From: Caballeronia cordobensis
Lineage (GTDB): Bacteria; Pseudomonadota; Gammaproteobacteria; Burkholderiales; Burkholderiaceae
NCBI RefSeq assembly: GCF_001544575.2
Contig: NZ_FCNY02000002.1
Span: forward strand, 1-64,000
Reading direction: 5' to 3'
Length of the DNA stretch: 64,000 nucleotides
Below are positions 16,152 through 24,760 of the stretch, piece by piece (the first letter of the stretch is position 1; every line of letters begins with the position of its first letter). The position numbers and the translations under genes were made by a program. The notes under the pieces are model-generated. The model had not been told where the DNA came from. It was given only the letters and a program-made list of their open reading frames with translations, and did not search any database.

Positions 16152-17405
16152 TTACTTCGTCTTGGCGGCGTTCGCGAGCGCTGCGACCGCGCTCTTCGAA
16201 TCCTGCGACGAGTTCATGAACTTCGTCACGACGTCGGTCATCGCGCCGGCGACGGCATCGCCCTGCGCCATGCCGTGCGCGAGCGACGGAACGTAGCCGC
16301 CCGATTTGATCGCCGTTTGTTCATCAGCGTAGGACTTCTTCGCGCAGTCGTCGAATTTATCCATCGACACGCCCAGACGCACCGGGATCGAGCCTTTGTT
16401 CAGGCTGAACTGTTCCTGGAATTCCGGCGTCATGATGGTCTTCGCGAGCGCGAGCTGACCCGGCGTTGCCGCCTTCTGGCCCTTCTGCTGGAAGAACACG
16501 AACGAATCGACGTTGAAGGTGTAGGCCTTTTCCGTGCCCGGCACCGGCGCGCAGATATAGTCCGTGCCCGCCTTCTTGTTCGCGCCGGCGAATTCGCCCT
16601 TCGCCCAGTCGCCCATGAACTGCATGCCGGCCTTGCCGTTGATGACCATGGCCGTCGCGAGGTTCCAGTCACGGCCCGTGCGGCCGCTGTCGAAGTAGCC
16701 CTGGATCTTGCGAACCGTGTCGAACACCTGAACCATCTTGTCCGAGGTCAGGGTCTTCTGGTCCAGATCGACGATTGCCTTCTTGTAGAAGTCCGCGCCC
16801 TGCGACAGCACGACGTCTTCCCACAGCGTCAGGTCCTGCCACGGCTGGCCGCCCATCGCGATCGGCATGATGCCCGCGGCTTTCATCTTGTCGGCGACCT
16901 GGAAGAACTCGTTCCAGTTGGCCGGCACCTTGCCGCCGGCCTTATCCAGCGCGGCCTTGTTGATGTACAGCCAGTTCACGCGGTGCACCGAGAAGGGCGC
17001 GGCGACATAGTGGCCGTCGGCGTGGATGATCTTGTCGATTTCCGGCGGCAGGTTCTTTTTCCAGTCGCCGGCGACGGAATCGATCGGCACGAGCACGCCT
17101 TGCTCGGCCCATTCCTGGATCAGCGGGCCCTTGATCTGCGCCGCCGACGGCGCATTGCCCGAAATCACCTGCGTCTTCAGCGCGGTCATGGCGGCCGCGC
17201 CCGCGCCGCCCGCGACAGCGAAGTCCTTCCAGGTGTAACCCTGCTTCGTCATGTCGTCCTTGAGCACGCCGACTGCCTTGGATTCGCCGCCGGACGTCCA
17301 CCAGTGCAGCACGGAAACGGCTTCGGCAGCCTGAACCGCCGACGCCGTCGCGCCGCACAGAAGACCTGCGGCGCACAGCGCGCCCATGAGCTTACGGACT
17401 TTCAT
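16152..17405 (-). CDS. gtsA: Sugar (glucose) ABC transporter periplasmic binding protein
   Basis: 417 aa with a clear signal peptide (MKVRKLMGALCAAGLLCGATASAVQAA, cleavage near AQA). Cluster B/CUT1 binding protein: VSVLHWWTSGGESKAVGVL near the mature N terminus, WNEFFQVADKMKAAGI in the hinge region, and MGDWAKGEF. It delivers sugar to GtsBC. RBS GGAGGAG lies just before the ATG. The transcript probably begins near 17880 at the HexR-overlapped promoter, giving a leader of about 475 bases. Confidence 0.93.
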   Translation of the reverse strand: MKVRKLMGALCAAGLLCGATASAVQAAEAVSVLHWWTSGGESKAVGVLKDDMTKQGYTWKDFAVAGGAGAAAMTALKTQVISGNAPSAAQIKGPLIQEWAEQGVLVPIDSVAGDWKKNLPPEIDKIIHADGHYVAAPFSVHRVNWLYINKAALDKAGGKVPANWNEFFQVADKMKAAGIMPIAMGGQPWQDLTLWEDVVLSQGADFYKKAIVDLDQKTLTSDKMVQVFDTVRKIQGYFDSGRTGRDWNLATAMVINGKAGMQFMGDWAKGEFAGANKKAGTDYICAPVPGTEKAYTFNVDSFVFFQQKGQKAATPGQLALAKTIMTPEFQEQFSLNKGSIPVRLGVSMDKFDDCAKKSYADEQTAIKSGGYVPSLAHGMAQGDAVAGAMTDVVTKFMNSSQDSKSAVAALANAAKTK

Positions 17406-17474
17406 TGTTAATCTCCTCCAGACACCTGATCAAGAAACGATTGGCTCCCGATGCCGCCAGAAGCATGGCTAAGA

Positions 17475-17500
17475 AGCGGTGGTCAAAAGCGGTGGTCAAA
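17475..17500. repeat. Tandem 13-bp repeat in the gtsA leader
   Basis: AGCGGTGGTCAAA occurs twice head to tail (17475-17487, 17488-17500), 70-95 bp upstream of the gtsA ATG. The rest of 17406-17880 shows no gene or riboswitch I recognise. Confidence 0.7.
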
Positions 17501-17878
17501 AAAACGGCAAAGCTGGATGGCCGGAAATCGGCGGTGTCGGCGGGGAAGCGGGCAAGGCGCACGTCACGCGAGCGCGGCATGCCGGGCCGGCAGACCGATG
17601 TACGGCCGCACGGCGCTCAAGCGATGAGTGAATTGAATCGCAACGGCTTGTCTCCTCTTTTGATTTTTGCCCGGCCGTTCATGCTTCGCCACGAAGGGCG
17701 CGCTCGACGGCGAGGCGCGAGGCTCGATTGCATGGGAACCGGCACGCGCTCTTTCCGGGGAAAGCGGCGAGCCGCTGGCTCCATTACCATGCGCTCAGAA
17801 CGTCTATCCAAAAAACCGCAAATCACCCGGATTGATCCGGTTGACGAAGGGCCGTTTTTCAGAGATCGACATTTCCTC

Positions 17879-17916
17879 TTGATTTGGATTGTAGTTAAAC
17901 TACAATTCAGTGTCAA
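17879..17916. promoter_or_regulatory. HexR box overlapping divergent gtsA and zwf promoters
   Basis: TTGTAGTTAAACTACAA (17889-17905) is a perfect palindrome around one central base and matches the HexR recognition sequence known in Gammaproteobacteria. On the minus strand TTGACA (17911-17916), 17 bp, TACAAT (17888-17893) forms a near-consensus promoter toward gtsA. On the plus strand TTGATT (17879-17884), 16 bp, TACAAT (17901-17906) points toward zwf. Both -10 hexamers are the ends of the palindrome, so one bound regulator should block both. Confidence 0.85.
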
Positions 17917-18020
17917 AAAAATTTTTATCGGACTACGGCGCGTGCCGGGCGTCCGGTAACTTCTTGGGCGGCGCGCCCCGATTCGACTCACATCCGGTTC
18001 TCGAACCCACGTTCAGACAC

Positions 18021-19481
18021 ATGCACAGCGACTCGAACTTCACCTTCGTACTCTTCGGCGGCACCGGCGACCTCTCGATGCGCAAGATTCTTCCCGCGCT
18101 CTTCGAGGCCCATCGCGCGGGCATGCTCAACCCGTCGGGCAAGATCGTCTCGGTCGCGCGCGAAGCCAAGGAGCAAGCCGAATACCGCGCCTGGGTGGAA
18201 GATCACGTGAAACCTCACGTGTCGAAGCACGGCGTGGACGAGTCCGCGTGGCGCAGCTTCGTCGAGCGCTTCGAATACGTCGGACTCGACCTCGGCCGCG
18301 CGGAAGACTTCGTTCTGTTGCGCGACGTGCTGGGCCGCCACGGCGGCACGCGCGTCTTTTATCTCGCGACGGGGCCGTCGCTTTTCGTGCCGATCTGCCG
18401 CGGGCTCGCCGATGTCGGGCTGAACCAGGATTCGCGCATCGTGCTGGAGAAGCCGCTCGGCTACGACCTGAAGTCGTCGAACGCGATCAACGACGCGGTC
18501 GGCGAAATTTTCCAGGAAGAGCAGATCTACCGGATCGACCACTATCTCGGCAAGGAGCCGGTGCAGAACCTGCTCGCGCTGCGTTTCGGCAATGCGCTCT
18601 TCGAGCCGCTGTGGCGGCGCGAATGGGTCGAGAGCATCCAGATCACGATCGCGGAAGAATTGGGCGTGGAAGCGCGCGGCGACTTCTACGACAATACGGG
18701 CGCGCTGCGCGACATGGTGCAGAACCATTTGCTGCAATTGCTCTCCATCGTGACGATGGAGCCGCCGCACTCGATGGATTCCGACTCCGTGCGCGACGAA
18801 AAGCTGCGCGTGCTGCGCGCGCTCAAGCCCGTCGACGAGCGCGATATCAGCCGCGTCGCGGTGCGCGGGCAATATCATGCGGGTGTGATCCGCGGCACGC
18901 AGGTGCCGGCGTACGCGACAGAGAAGGGCGTGCGGCCCGACAGCGGCACGGAGACCTTCGTCGCGCTGAAGGTCGAGATCGAGAACTGGCGCTGGGCGGG
19001 CGTGCCGTTTTTCCTGCGCACGGGCAAGCGGCTCGCGGATCGCGTCGCGGAGATCGTCGTGAATTTCCGCGCGGTGCCGCACTCGTCGCTCGGGTCCATG
19101 CCGTTGCGCGCCGGCGCGAACCGGCTCGTGATCCGGCTGCAGCCCAACGAGTCGATTCGTCTCTATTGCCTGGCGAAGCAGCCCGGCGAGGGCATGAATC
19201 TCGCGAGCGTGCATCTGGATCTCGCGTTCGATCAGTTCTTCAAGGAAGGACAGATGGAGGCGTATCAGCGCCTGCTGCTCGATGTGATCAACGGGCGGCT
19301 CGCGCTATTCGTGCGGCGCGACGAGCAGGAAGCGGCATGGCGCTGGGTCGAGCCGATTCTGAACGCGTGGGCGTCGTCGACGACCCGGCCGAAGCCGTAC
19401 GCGGCCGGCACGTGGGGCCCGGCGGCGTCGAGCGCGATGCTCGCGCAGGCGGGCACGTGCTGGCTCGAAGAGGAGAATTGA
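18021..19481 (+). CDS. zwf: Glucose-6-phosphate 1-dehydrogenase
   Basis: 486 aa, usual length. It oxidises glucose-6-phosphate to 6-phosphogluconolactone. Seen: nucleotide-binding FGGTGDLS (12-19), active-site RIDHYLGKE beginning at residue 171, and FFLRTGKRL. The start at 18021 (MHSDSNFTFVLFGGTGDLS) is chosen because the family begins just before the dinucleotide motif; the 37-codon upstream extension overlaps the promoter region. First gene of zwf-pgl-glk/hexR; about 108 bp of leader from the predicted start. Confidence 0.96.
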   Translation: MHSDSNFTFVLFGGTGDLSMRKILPALFEAHRAGMLNPSGKIVSVAREAKEQAEYRAWVEDHVKPHVSKHGVDESAWRSFVERFEYVGLDLGRAEDFVLLRDVLGRHGGTRVFYLATGPSLFVPICRGLADVGLNQDSRIVLEKPLGYDLKSSNAINDAVGEIFQEEQIYRIDHYLGKEPVQNLLALRFGNALFEPLWRREWVESIQITIAEELGVEARGDFYDNTGALRDMVQNHLLQLLSIVTMEPPHSMDSDSVRDEKLRVLRALKPVDERDISRVAVRGQYHAGVIRGTQVPAYATEKGVRPDSGTETFVALKVEIENWRWAGVPFFLRTGKRLADRVAEIVVNFRAVPHSSLGSMPLRAGANRLVIRLQPNESIRLYCLAKQPGEGMNLASVHLDLAFDQFFKEGQMEAYQRLLLDVINGRLALFVRRDEQEAAWRWVEPILNAWASSTTRPKPYAAGTWGPAASSAMLAQAGTCWLEEEN

Positions 19482-19592
19482 CGGCGTGAGCCCGACGCCG
19501 CCCGAACGGGAATGCAGGACTCCGCTTCGCCCATCGTCGCGATGGTGCGAACGCATGGCGGATCGATAAACCAGAACAAGCAGGAGGAGCAA

Positions 19593-20303
19593 GTGATCGA
19601 GCTTCGTACATTCGACGATCCGCGGGCCCACGCGGACGCGCTCGCCAAAGCCGTGGGCGACGCGCTGAAGGCGACCCTCGCGGCAAGGGGCGCGGCTTCG
19701 GCCGGCGCCACGGGACAAACTGCGCACGCCACGCTCGCGGTATCGGGCGGATCGAGCCCGAAGCCGTTCTTGCAGACGCTTTCGCGCGCGCCGCTCGACT
19801 GGGCGCATATCGACGTGACGCTCGTCGACGATCGCTGGGTGCCCGAGACCGATCCGGCCAGCAACGCGACCTTCGCGCGCGAGACGCTGCTCCAGAACGC
19901 GGCCGCGTCGGCCTATTTTCTGCCGCTCGTCGATACGGCCATCCCGCTCGAAGCGCACATCGCCGCACTGAACGCCGATCCCCGCCGCCGTCTGCCGGAT
20001 GTCGCCGTGCTCGGCATGGGCGAGGACGGCCACACGGCCTCGATCTTCGCCGATGCGCCCGAGTGGGATGTCGCGATCTCGACGCCTGAGCGCTTCGTCG
20101 CCGTGCATCCGGGCGCGGCGCCGCATGCGCGCGTGAGCCTGTCGATGTCGGCGATGCAGCAGATCGGGCAGTTGTATCTGTTCATCGCCGGGCAGAAGAA
20201 ACTCGACGTCCTGAACGCGGCGCTCGCCGCGCCGCAGAAGAACGCCATCTCGACGCTGGCCCACGCTCAAGGAGTGAAGCTCGATGTCTACTGGTGTGCA
20301 TAA
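19593..20303 (+). CDS. pgl: 6-phosphogluconolactonase
   Basis: 236 aa, DevB/Pgl (glucosamine-6-phosphate isomerase-like) fold. [11 protein letters not shown] binds phosphate, [20 protein letters not shown] and [12 protein letters not shown] are family signatures. It hydrolyses the lactone made by Zwf. Start assigned to GTG at 19593, preceded by AGGAGGAG with a short spacer; upstream in-frame codons lack a ribosome site. The end overlaps glk/hexR by 20 bases, implying coupled translation. Confidence 0.94.
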   Translation: MIELRTFDDPRAHADALAKAVGDALKATLAARGAASAGATGQTAHATLAVSGGSSPKPFLQTLSRAPLDWAHIDVTLVDDRWVPETDPASNATFARETLLQNAAASAYFLPLVDTAIPLEAHIAALNADPRRRLPDVAVLGMGEDGHTASIFADAPEWDVAISTPERFVAVHPGAAPHARVSLSMSAMQQIGQLYLFIAGQKKLDVLNAALAAPQKNAISTLAHAQGVKLDVYWCA

Positions 20304-22194
20304 GGCAGCGGCTCAGCACGCCGACGGACCGAGGCTACTCGCCGACATCGGCGGCACCAACGCGCGTTTCGCGCTGGAAACGGCGCCCGGCGAGATCGGG
20401 CAGATCCGTGTCTATCCGGGCGCCGACTACCCCGGCATCGCGGAGGTGATGCAGCAGTATCTGAAGGACACCAAGGTCGGGCGCGTGAATCACGCGGCGA
20501 TCGCCATCGCCAATCCGGTCGACGGCGATCACGTGAAGATGACCAATCACGACTGGAGCTTCTCGATCGAGGCGACGCGCCGCGCGCTCGGCTTCGATAC
20601 GCTGCTCGTCGTCAACGATTTCACCGCGCTCGCGATGGCGCTGCCCGGCCTGACCGATGCGCAGCGCGAGCAGATCGGCGGCGGCGCGCGTCGGCAGAAC
20701 AGCGTGATCGGCCTGCTCGGACCGGGCACGGGCCTGGGCGTCTCGGGTCTCATTCCCGCCGATGACCGCTGGATCGCGCTCGGCAGCGAAGGCGGTCACG
20801 CCACGTTCTCGCCGTTCGACGAGCGCGAAGACCTCGTGATGCGCTTCGCGCGCCGCAAGTTTCCGCACGTCTCGTTCGAGCGCGTGTGCGCGGGGCAGGG
20901 GCTGGAGCTGATCTATCGAGCTTTGGCCGAACGCGACAAAGTCTCCGTCGCGGACGATTTCACCGCCGCCGACGTGACGCACCGCGCACTGCAAGGCGAA
21001 GCGCTCGCGCTCGAAACCGTGAACTGCTTCTGCGCGATTCTCGGCACGTTCGCGGGCAATATCGCGGTGACGCTGGGCGCGCTGGGCGGCATTTATATCG
21101 GCGGCGGCATCGTGCTCAAGCTCGGCGAACTGTTCCACAAGTCGCCGTTTCGCGAGCGCTTCGAGGCGAAAGGGCGCTTTCAGCAGTATTTGTCGGGCAT
21201 TCCGACGTACATCATCACGGCGGAATATCCGGCGTTTCTCGGCGTGTCCGCGATTCTGTCGGAGCAGTTGTCGAACCGCGCGAACAGCGGCTCGTCGGCG
21301 GTGTTCGAGCGCATTCGGCAGATGCGCGACGCGTTGACGCCCGCCGAGCGGCGCGTCGCGGATCTCGCGCTGAATCATCCGCGCTCGATCATCAACGATC
21401 CGATCATCGACATCGCGCGCAAGGCCGACGTGAGCCAGCCGACCGTGATCCGCTTTTGCCGCTCGCTCGGCTGTCAGGGCTTGTCCGACTTCAAGCTGAA
21501 GCTCGCGACCGGTCTGACGGGCACGATTCCGGTGAGCCACAGTCAGGTGCATCTGGGCGACACGGCTACCGACTTCGGCGCGAAAGTGCTGGACAACACC
21601 GTGTCCGCGATCCTGCAGTTGCGCGAGCATCTGAATTTCGAGAACGTCGAGCGCGCGATCGATATTCTCAACGGCGCGCGGCGCATCGAGTTCTACGGGC
21701 TCGGCAATTCGAACATCGTCGCGCAGGACGCGCATTACAAGTTCTTCCGCTTCGGTATCCCGACGATCGCTTACGGCGACCTGTACATGCAGGCGGCCTC
21801 CGCCGCGCTGCTCGGCAAGGGCGACGTGATCGTGGCGGTGTCGAAGTCGGGGCGCGCGCCGGAACTGCTGCGCGTGCTCGAAGTGGCGATGCAGCAGGGC
21901 GCGACGGTTATCGCGATCACGTCGAGCAACACGCCGCTCGCCAAGCGCGCGACCGTGGCGCTCGAGACGGATCACATCGAGATCCGCGAGTCGCAGCTTT
22001 CGATGATCTCGCGCATTCTGCATCTCGTGATCATCGACATCCTCGCGGTCGGCGTGGCGATCCGCCGCGCGGCGCCGAAGCCGGGCGCGAAGATCAGCGA
22101 GGCGGTCGCGAAGGCGCGTCAATCCGGCGACGATGACGCCGCCGCCGTGCTCGACTGGCTGAGCCACGGCGCATCGGGCATGGCGCGGGATTGA
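20284..22194 (+). CDS. glk: Glucokinase-HexR fusion (bifunctional kinase/RpiR-type regulator)
   Basis: 636 aa, two complete proteins in one. Residues about 16-325 are a bacterial glucokinase: [14 protein letters not shown] (18-31), [29 protein letters not shown]. Residues about 340-420 are an RpiR/HexR winged HTH ([46 protein letters not shown]), and about 450-600 a SIS domain ([35 protein letters not shown]). HexR senses 2-keto-3-deoxy-6-phosphogluconate in relatives. The regulator half probably binds the palindrome at 17889, repressing gts and its own operon. Fusion seen in one uninterrupted frame. Confidence 0.95.
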   Translation: MSTGVHKAAAQHADGPRLLADIGGTNARFALETAPGEIGQIRVYPGADYPGIAEVMQQYLKDTKVGRVNHAAIAIANPVDGDHVKMTNHDWSFSIEATRRALGFDTLLVVNDFTALAMALPGLTDAQREQIGGGARRQNSVIGLLGPGTGLGVSGLIPADDRWIALGSEGGHATFSPFDEREDLVMRFARRKFPHVSFERVCAGQGLELIYRALAERDKVSVADDFTAADVTHRALQGEALALETVNCFCAILGTFAGNIAVTLGALGGIYIGGGIVLKLGELFHKSPFRERFEAKGRFQQYLSGIPTYIITAEYPAFLGVSAILSEQLSNRANSGSSAVFERIRQMRDALTPAERRVADLALNHPRSIINDPIIDIARKADVSQPTVIRFCRSLGCQGLSDFKLKLATGLTGTIPVSHSQVHLGDTATDFGAKVLDNTVSAILQLREHLNFENVERAIDILNGARRIEFYGLGNSNIVAQDAHYKFFRFGIPTIAYGDLYMQAASAALLGKGDVIVAVSKSGRAPELLRVLEVAMQQGATVIAITSSNTPLAKRATVALETDHIEIRESQLSMISRILHLVIIDILAVGVAIRRAAPKPGAKISEAVAKARQSGDDDAAAVLDWLSHGASGMARD

Positions 22195-22208
22195 GGCGCC
22201 GTCAAAGA

Positions 22209-22230
22209 GAACGGCCCGCGCGGGCCGTTC
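22209..22230. terminator. Bidirectional hairpin terminator
   Basis: Perfect 11-bp self-complementary palindrome GAACGGCCCGC/GCGGGCCGTTC between the converging glk/hexR and hydrolase genes, followed by GTTCTTT on the plus strand. Confidence 0.7.
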
Positions 22231-22244
22231 GTTCTTTGAGCGAT

Positions 22245-23009
22245 CTACGCGAGATCCAGAAACTGCAACACGTTGCGCTTGACGACGTCGCGGTCGTTAT
22301 CGACGCAAATCAGGTGATAGCTGTTCTCCAGCACCACGAGTTCCGAATCGCCGATGCGCTCGCGCAGGAAGGTCGCCGAGCGCAGGCTCGTCAGTTCGTC
22401 CTCGCGCGCATGCATGACGAGCGTGGCGCAGCCGATCGCGTGCGCTGAACGCTTCACCTTGCGGCGCAGGCGGTCCACTTCGCGCAGACACGCGAGCGGC
22501 ACCCAGCGGTAGTGGAAATTGTCGCCGCGTTCGAACTTTGCCTTCACGACCGAGCGCACCAGCGCGTTCTTGACGCCATAGGGCTCGTCTTCGGCGATAC
22601 GCATCCGCGCGGGCAGCAACGGCACACGGTAGAGCGCATGACGCGCGGCCGCGTACCACGGCGTCGCCCAGCCGTCGAGGAAAACCGGCGGGGCGAGCGC
22701 GATCAGCTTGCCGCGCCGGTGCTCTTCCGCCGCGCACAGCGCGATCGCGAGCAACGCGCCCATGCACATGCCGATGACATGCACCGTCTCGTATTCCTGC
22801 GAGACCTCGCGATACGTCTTGCGCACGGCGTCGAGCCAATCCTCTGCGCGCACGCCGACGAGATCGTGCGGCCGGCCGCCGTGGCCCGGCAGCGTGAGCG
22901 AGTGCGTGTCGATCCCTCCGCGTTTCAGCGTTTTGTGCAGCGAGCCAAGGTCGAACCGCGTGCCGCCGAGGCCGTGGATGAGCAGCGCGGCGGTGCGGTT
23001 CGCGCTCAT
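22245..23009 (-). CDS. Alpha/beta hydrolase with Cys at the nucleophile position
   Basis: 254 aa. HGLGGTRFDLGSL (oxyanion region, residues 12-24), TLPGHGG, and a nucleophile elbow reading GMCMG with Cys82 where serine is usual (G-x-S-x-G). Candidate acid HAREDEL and histidine SYHLICVDND complete a triad. The codon is TGC in the sequence given. Similar in layout to carboxylesterase/monoacylglycerol-lipase type hydrolases; the Cys recalls dienelactone hydrolase, which is a different subfamily. Start at 23009 chosen before AALLIHGLGG. Monocistronic; substrate unknown. Confidence 0.85.
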   Translation of the reverse strand: MSANRTAALLIHGLGGTRFDLGSLHKTLKRGGIDTHSLTLPGHGGRPHDLVGVRAEDWLDAVRKTYREVSQEYETVHVIGMCMGALLAIALCAAEEHRRGKLIALAPPVFLDGWATPWYAAARHALYRVPLLPARMRIAEDEPYGVKNALVRSVVKAKFERGDNFHYRWVPLACLREVDRLRRKVKRSAHAIGCATLVMHAREDELTSLRSATFLRERIGDSELVVLENSYHLICVDNDRDVVKRNVLQFLDLA

Positions 23010-23193
23010 GGCGCCGCCCCCGACGGCACGGCCACGCGTGCGCGCGACAAGCAAGCAGCAATGCAATAGGAAACGGCCCAAACAAGGCCGCCAAAATCGG
23101 ATGACCGACGCATTAACGTCTCGTGATTGAAAGCAAGTCGCGAGGCTAAAGGCGGCCGATCTTTGCGGGAAGGTTGCGGATTCCCAAAGTTCG

Positions 23194-23220
23194 ACGGACT
23201 AGGATAAGTGCCTAGTCCGT
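23194..23220. repeat. 10-bp inverted repeat upstream of the hydrolase gene
   Basis: ACGGACTAGG (23194-23203) and CCTAGTCCGT (23211-23220), 7-base loop, about 185 bp before the hydrolase ATG in a 319-bp gap with no gene. Not followed by T on either strand, so operator or RNA hairpin rather than terminator. Confidence 0.6.
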
Positions 23221-23274
23221 GAAACATTCAGTTCGGCGCGCGTTTCTGAACAACGGGCAGCGGGCGTCAAAAAA

Positions 23275-23299
23275 GTGCGATTCCCTCGCGGAATCGCAC
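23275..23299 (-). terminator. Intrinsic terminator of porin 1
   Basis: GTGCGATTCC / GGAATCGCAC stem (10 bp, loop CTCGC) followed on the minus strand by seven T, 30 bp after the porin stop. Confidence 0.9.
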
Positions 23300-23328
23300 C
23301 TCTATGCGGTCTCGAACCGTCCTGAGAA

Positions 23329-24474
23329 TCAGAACGAGTGCTGGATGCCCGCGTACACGCCGGTCTGACTGTGGCCGCGCAACGGGTTGTCCGTCGATGC
23401 AGCCGAGCCGTAGTTGTTGGCGTTCAGACCATAGTTCGCGGACTTGCTGTTCTGCACGGTGGCGACCTGCAGATCGAACAGGGTGCGCTTGGAGAGGTTG
23501 TACGAACCGCCGACCGAATAGATGGTCGCGTTACCCGCGCCGTTGTTGCCGTTGACGTGATAGACCGCGGCGATCAAGGCGGCGGCCGGCGTGGCCTGCC
23601 ACGTTACGCCACCCCATTCATGATCGAGCGTGGTCGGCTGGCCGGGCAACTGCGTGACCATCCCCGAACTGCGGATCGCCTGATAACCGCCCTGGAGCTT
23701 GAACTGGCCCAAGAACACGTTGAGCATCGCGGTGTATTCGCGCGAATAGGCGTAGGCGCCGTTGCCGTTCGCCTTGTTCACCGGAACGTAAGCGCCGCCG
23801 AGCGTGCCGTTGTTCGGATTGCGAATCTCGTCGTAGATGCCGCGGACCTGGAAGTACGGGGCGGTGTACGTGATCTGCGCGCCGGCCTGACGACCCTGAT
23901 CGGTCGTGCCGTTGCCGTTCCAGCCCGTCGCGTTGGAGAACGCGTACTGTCCGTAGAAATCGAAGCCCGCGACCTTCGGCGACTGGTACGAGATGTTGTT
24001 GCTCGATTGCGGCCAGTTGCGCCCGCGCACCAGCGAAGCCGACGACCAGGCCGACTGCCCGAACGGATCGAAGTCCCATATGCCGTTGGAGATGAAGAGC
24101 TCACGCCCCAGCAACACGGTGCCGAGCCGGTCGTTGGCGATACCCACCGTCGCCCAGCGATTGAACAGGTTGCCTTGTGCCGCGCCGTTCATCGCGTTGA
24201 ATCCGTTTTCGAGCTGGAACACCGCGCGATTGCCGCCGCCCAGATCTTCCGCGCCCTTGATGCCCCAGAGGCTCGTGCCCCAGTCGCCGCTTTCCGCGCG
24301 GAAGCGGTTTGCGCTGCCGGTCGCGCCGCCGTTCGGACCGACGCCTGTCGGCACGCCGCTCATGTATTCGAGCCCCGCATCCAGACGGCCATAGAGCGTC
24401 ACGCTGCTCTGCGCCTGCGCAACCGCGCTGAAGGTGAGCAGCGCCGCGGCCGCCAATAAAGCTTTTCTCATCAT
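23329..24474 (-). CDS. Gram-negative general porin (tandem copy 1)
   Basis: 381 aa. Signal peptide MMRKALLAAAALLTFSAVAQA, then QSSVTLYGRLDAGLEY, the standard start of a betaproteobacterial trimeric porin. C-terminal GIQHSF ends in Phe, the outer-membrane assembly signal. ESGDWGTSLWGIKGAEDLGGG and RWATVGIANDRLGTVLLGRE are family segments. Two adjacent ATGs (24474, 24471) follow GAGGAG; either may be used. Highly similar over its whole length to the next gene, so a recent tandem duplication. Confidence 0.93.
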   Translation of the reverse strand: MMRKALLAAAALLTFSAVAQAQSSVTLYGRLDAGLEYMSGVPTGVGPNGGATGSANRFRAESGDWGTSLWGIKGAEDLGGGNRAVFQLENGFNAMNGAAQGNLFNRWATVGIANDRLGTVLLGRELFISNGIWDFDPFGQSAWSSASLVRGRNWPQSSNNISYQSPKVAGFDFYGQYAFSNATGWNGNGTTDQGRQAGAQITYTAPYFQVRGIYDEIRNPNNGTLGGAYVPVNKANGNGAYAYSREYTAMLNVFLGQFKLQGGYQAIRSSGMVTQLPGQPTTLDHEWGGVTWQATPAAALIAAVYHVNGNNGAGNATIYSVGGSYNLSKRTLFDLQVATVQNSKSANYGLNANNYGSAASTDNPLRGHSQTGVYAGIQHSF

Positions 24475-24669
24475 CTCCTCTGAACCCCGCAAATAACAGA
24501 TTTCGAAAAATACGTTCTCGTTCGGGCCTTATCCGTTTTACGTATCGGCCCGATTGCGGATTTTGGAGGAGAACTATCTATATTCGGGATTCCGGGCTGT
24601 AGTTTTTTGTCTCGCGATGTAATGAATCTTCCTGAGCGACGATGCGTACCGCGCGCGCCAATAAAAAAC

Positions 24670-24697
24670 GGTGCGATACCCTTTCGGGCATCGCACC
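24670..24697 (-). terminator. Intrinsic terminator of porin 2
   Basis: GGTGCGATACCC / GGGCATCGCACC stem with one mismatch, followed on the minus strand by GTTTTTTATT. Sequence close to the porin 1 terminator, so it was duplicated with the gene. Confidence 0.88.
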
Positions 24698-24760
24698 GAT
24701 ACGCGCCTCTCGCAGCAGCGTGAAAACCTTCTTAAACGTTTCTTAGGTCAGACTCGTCGC

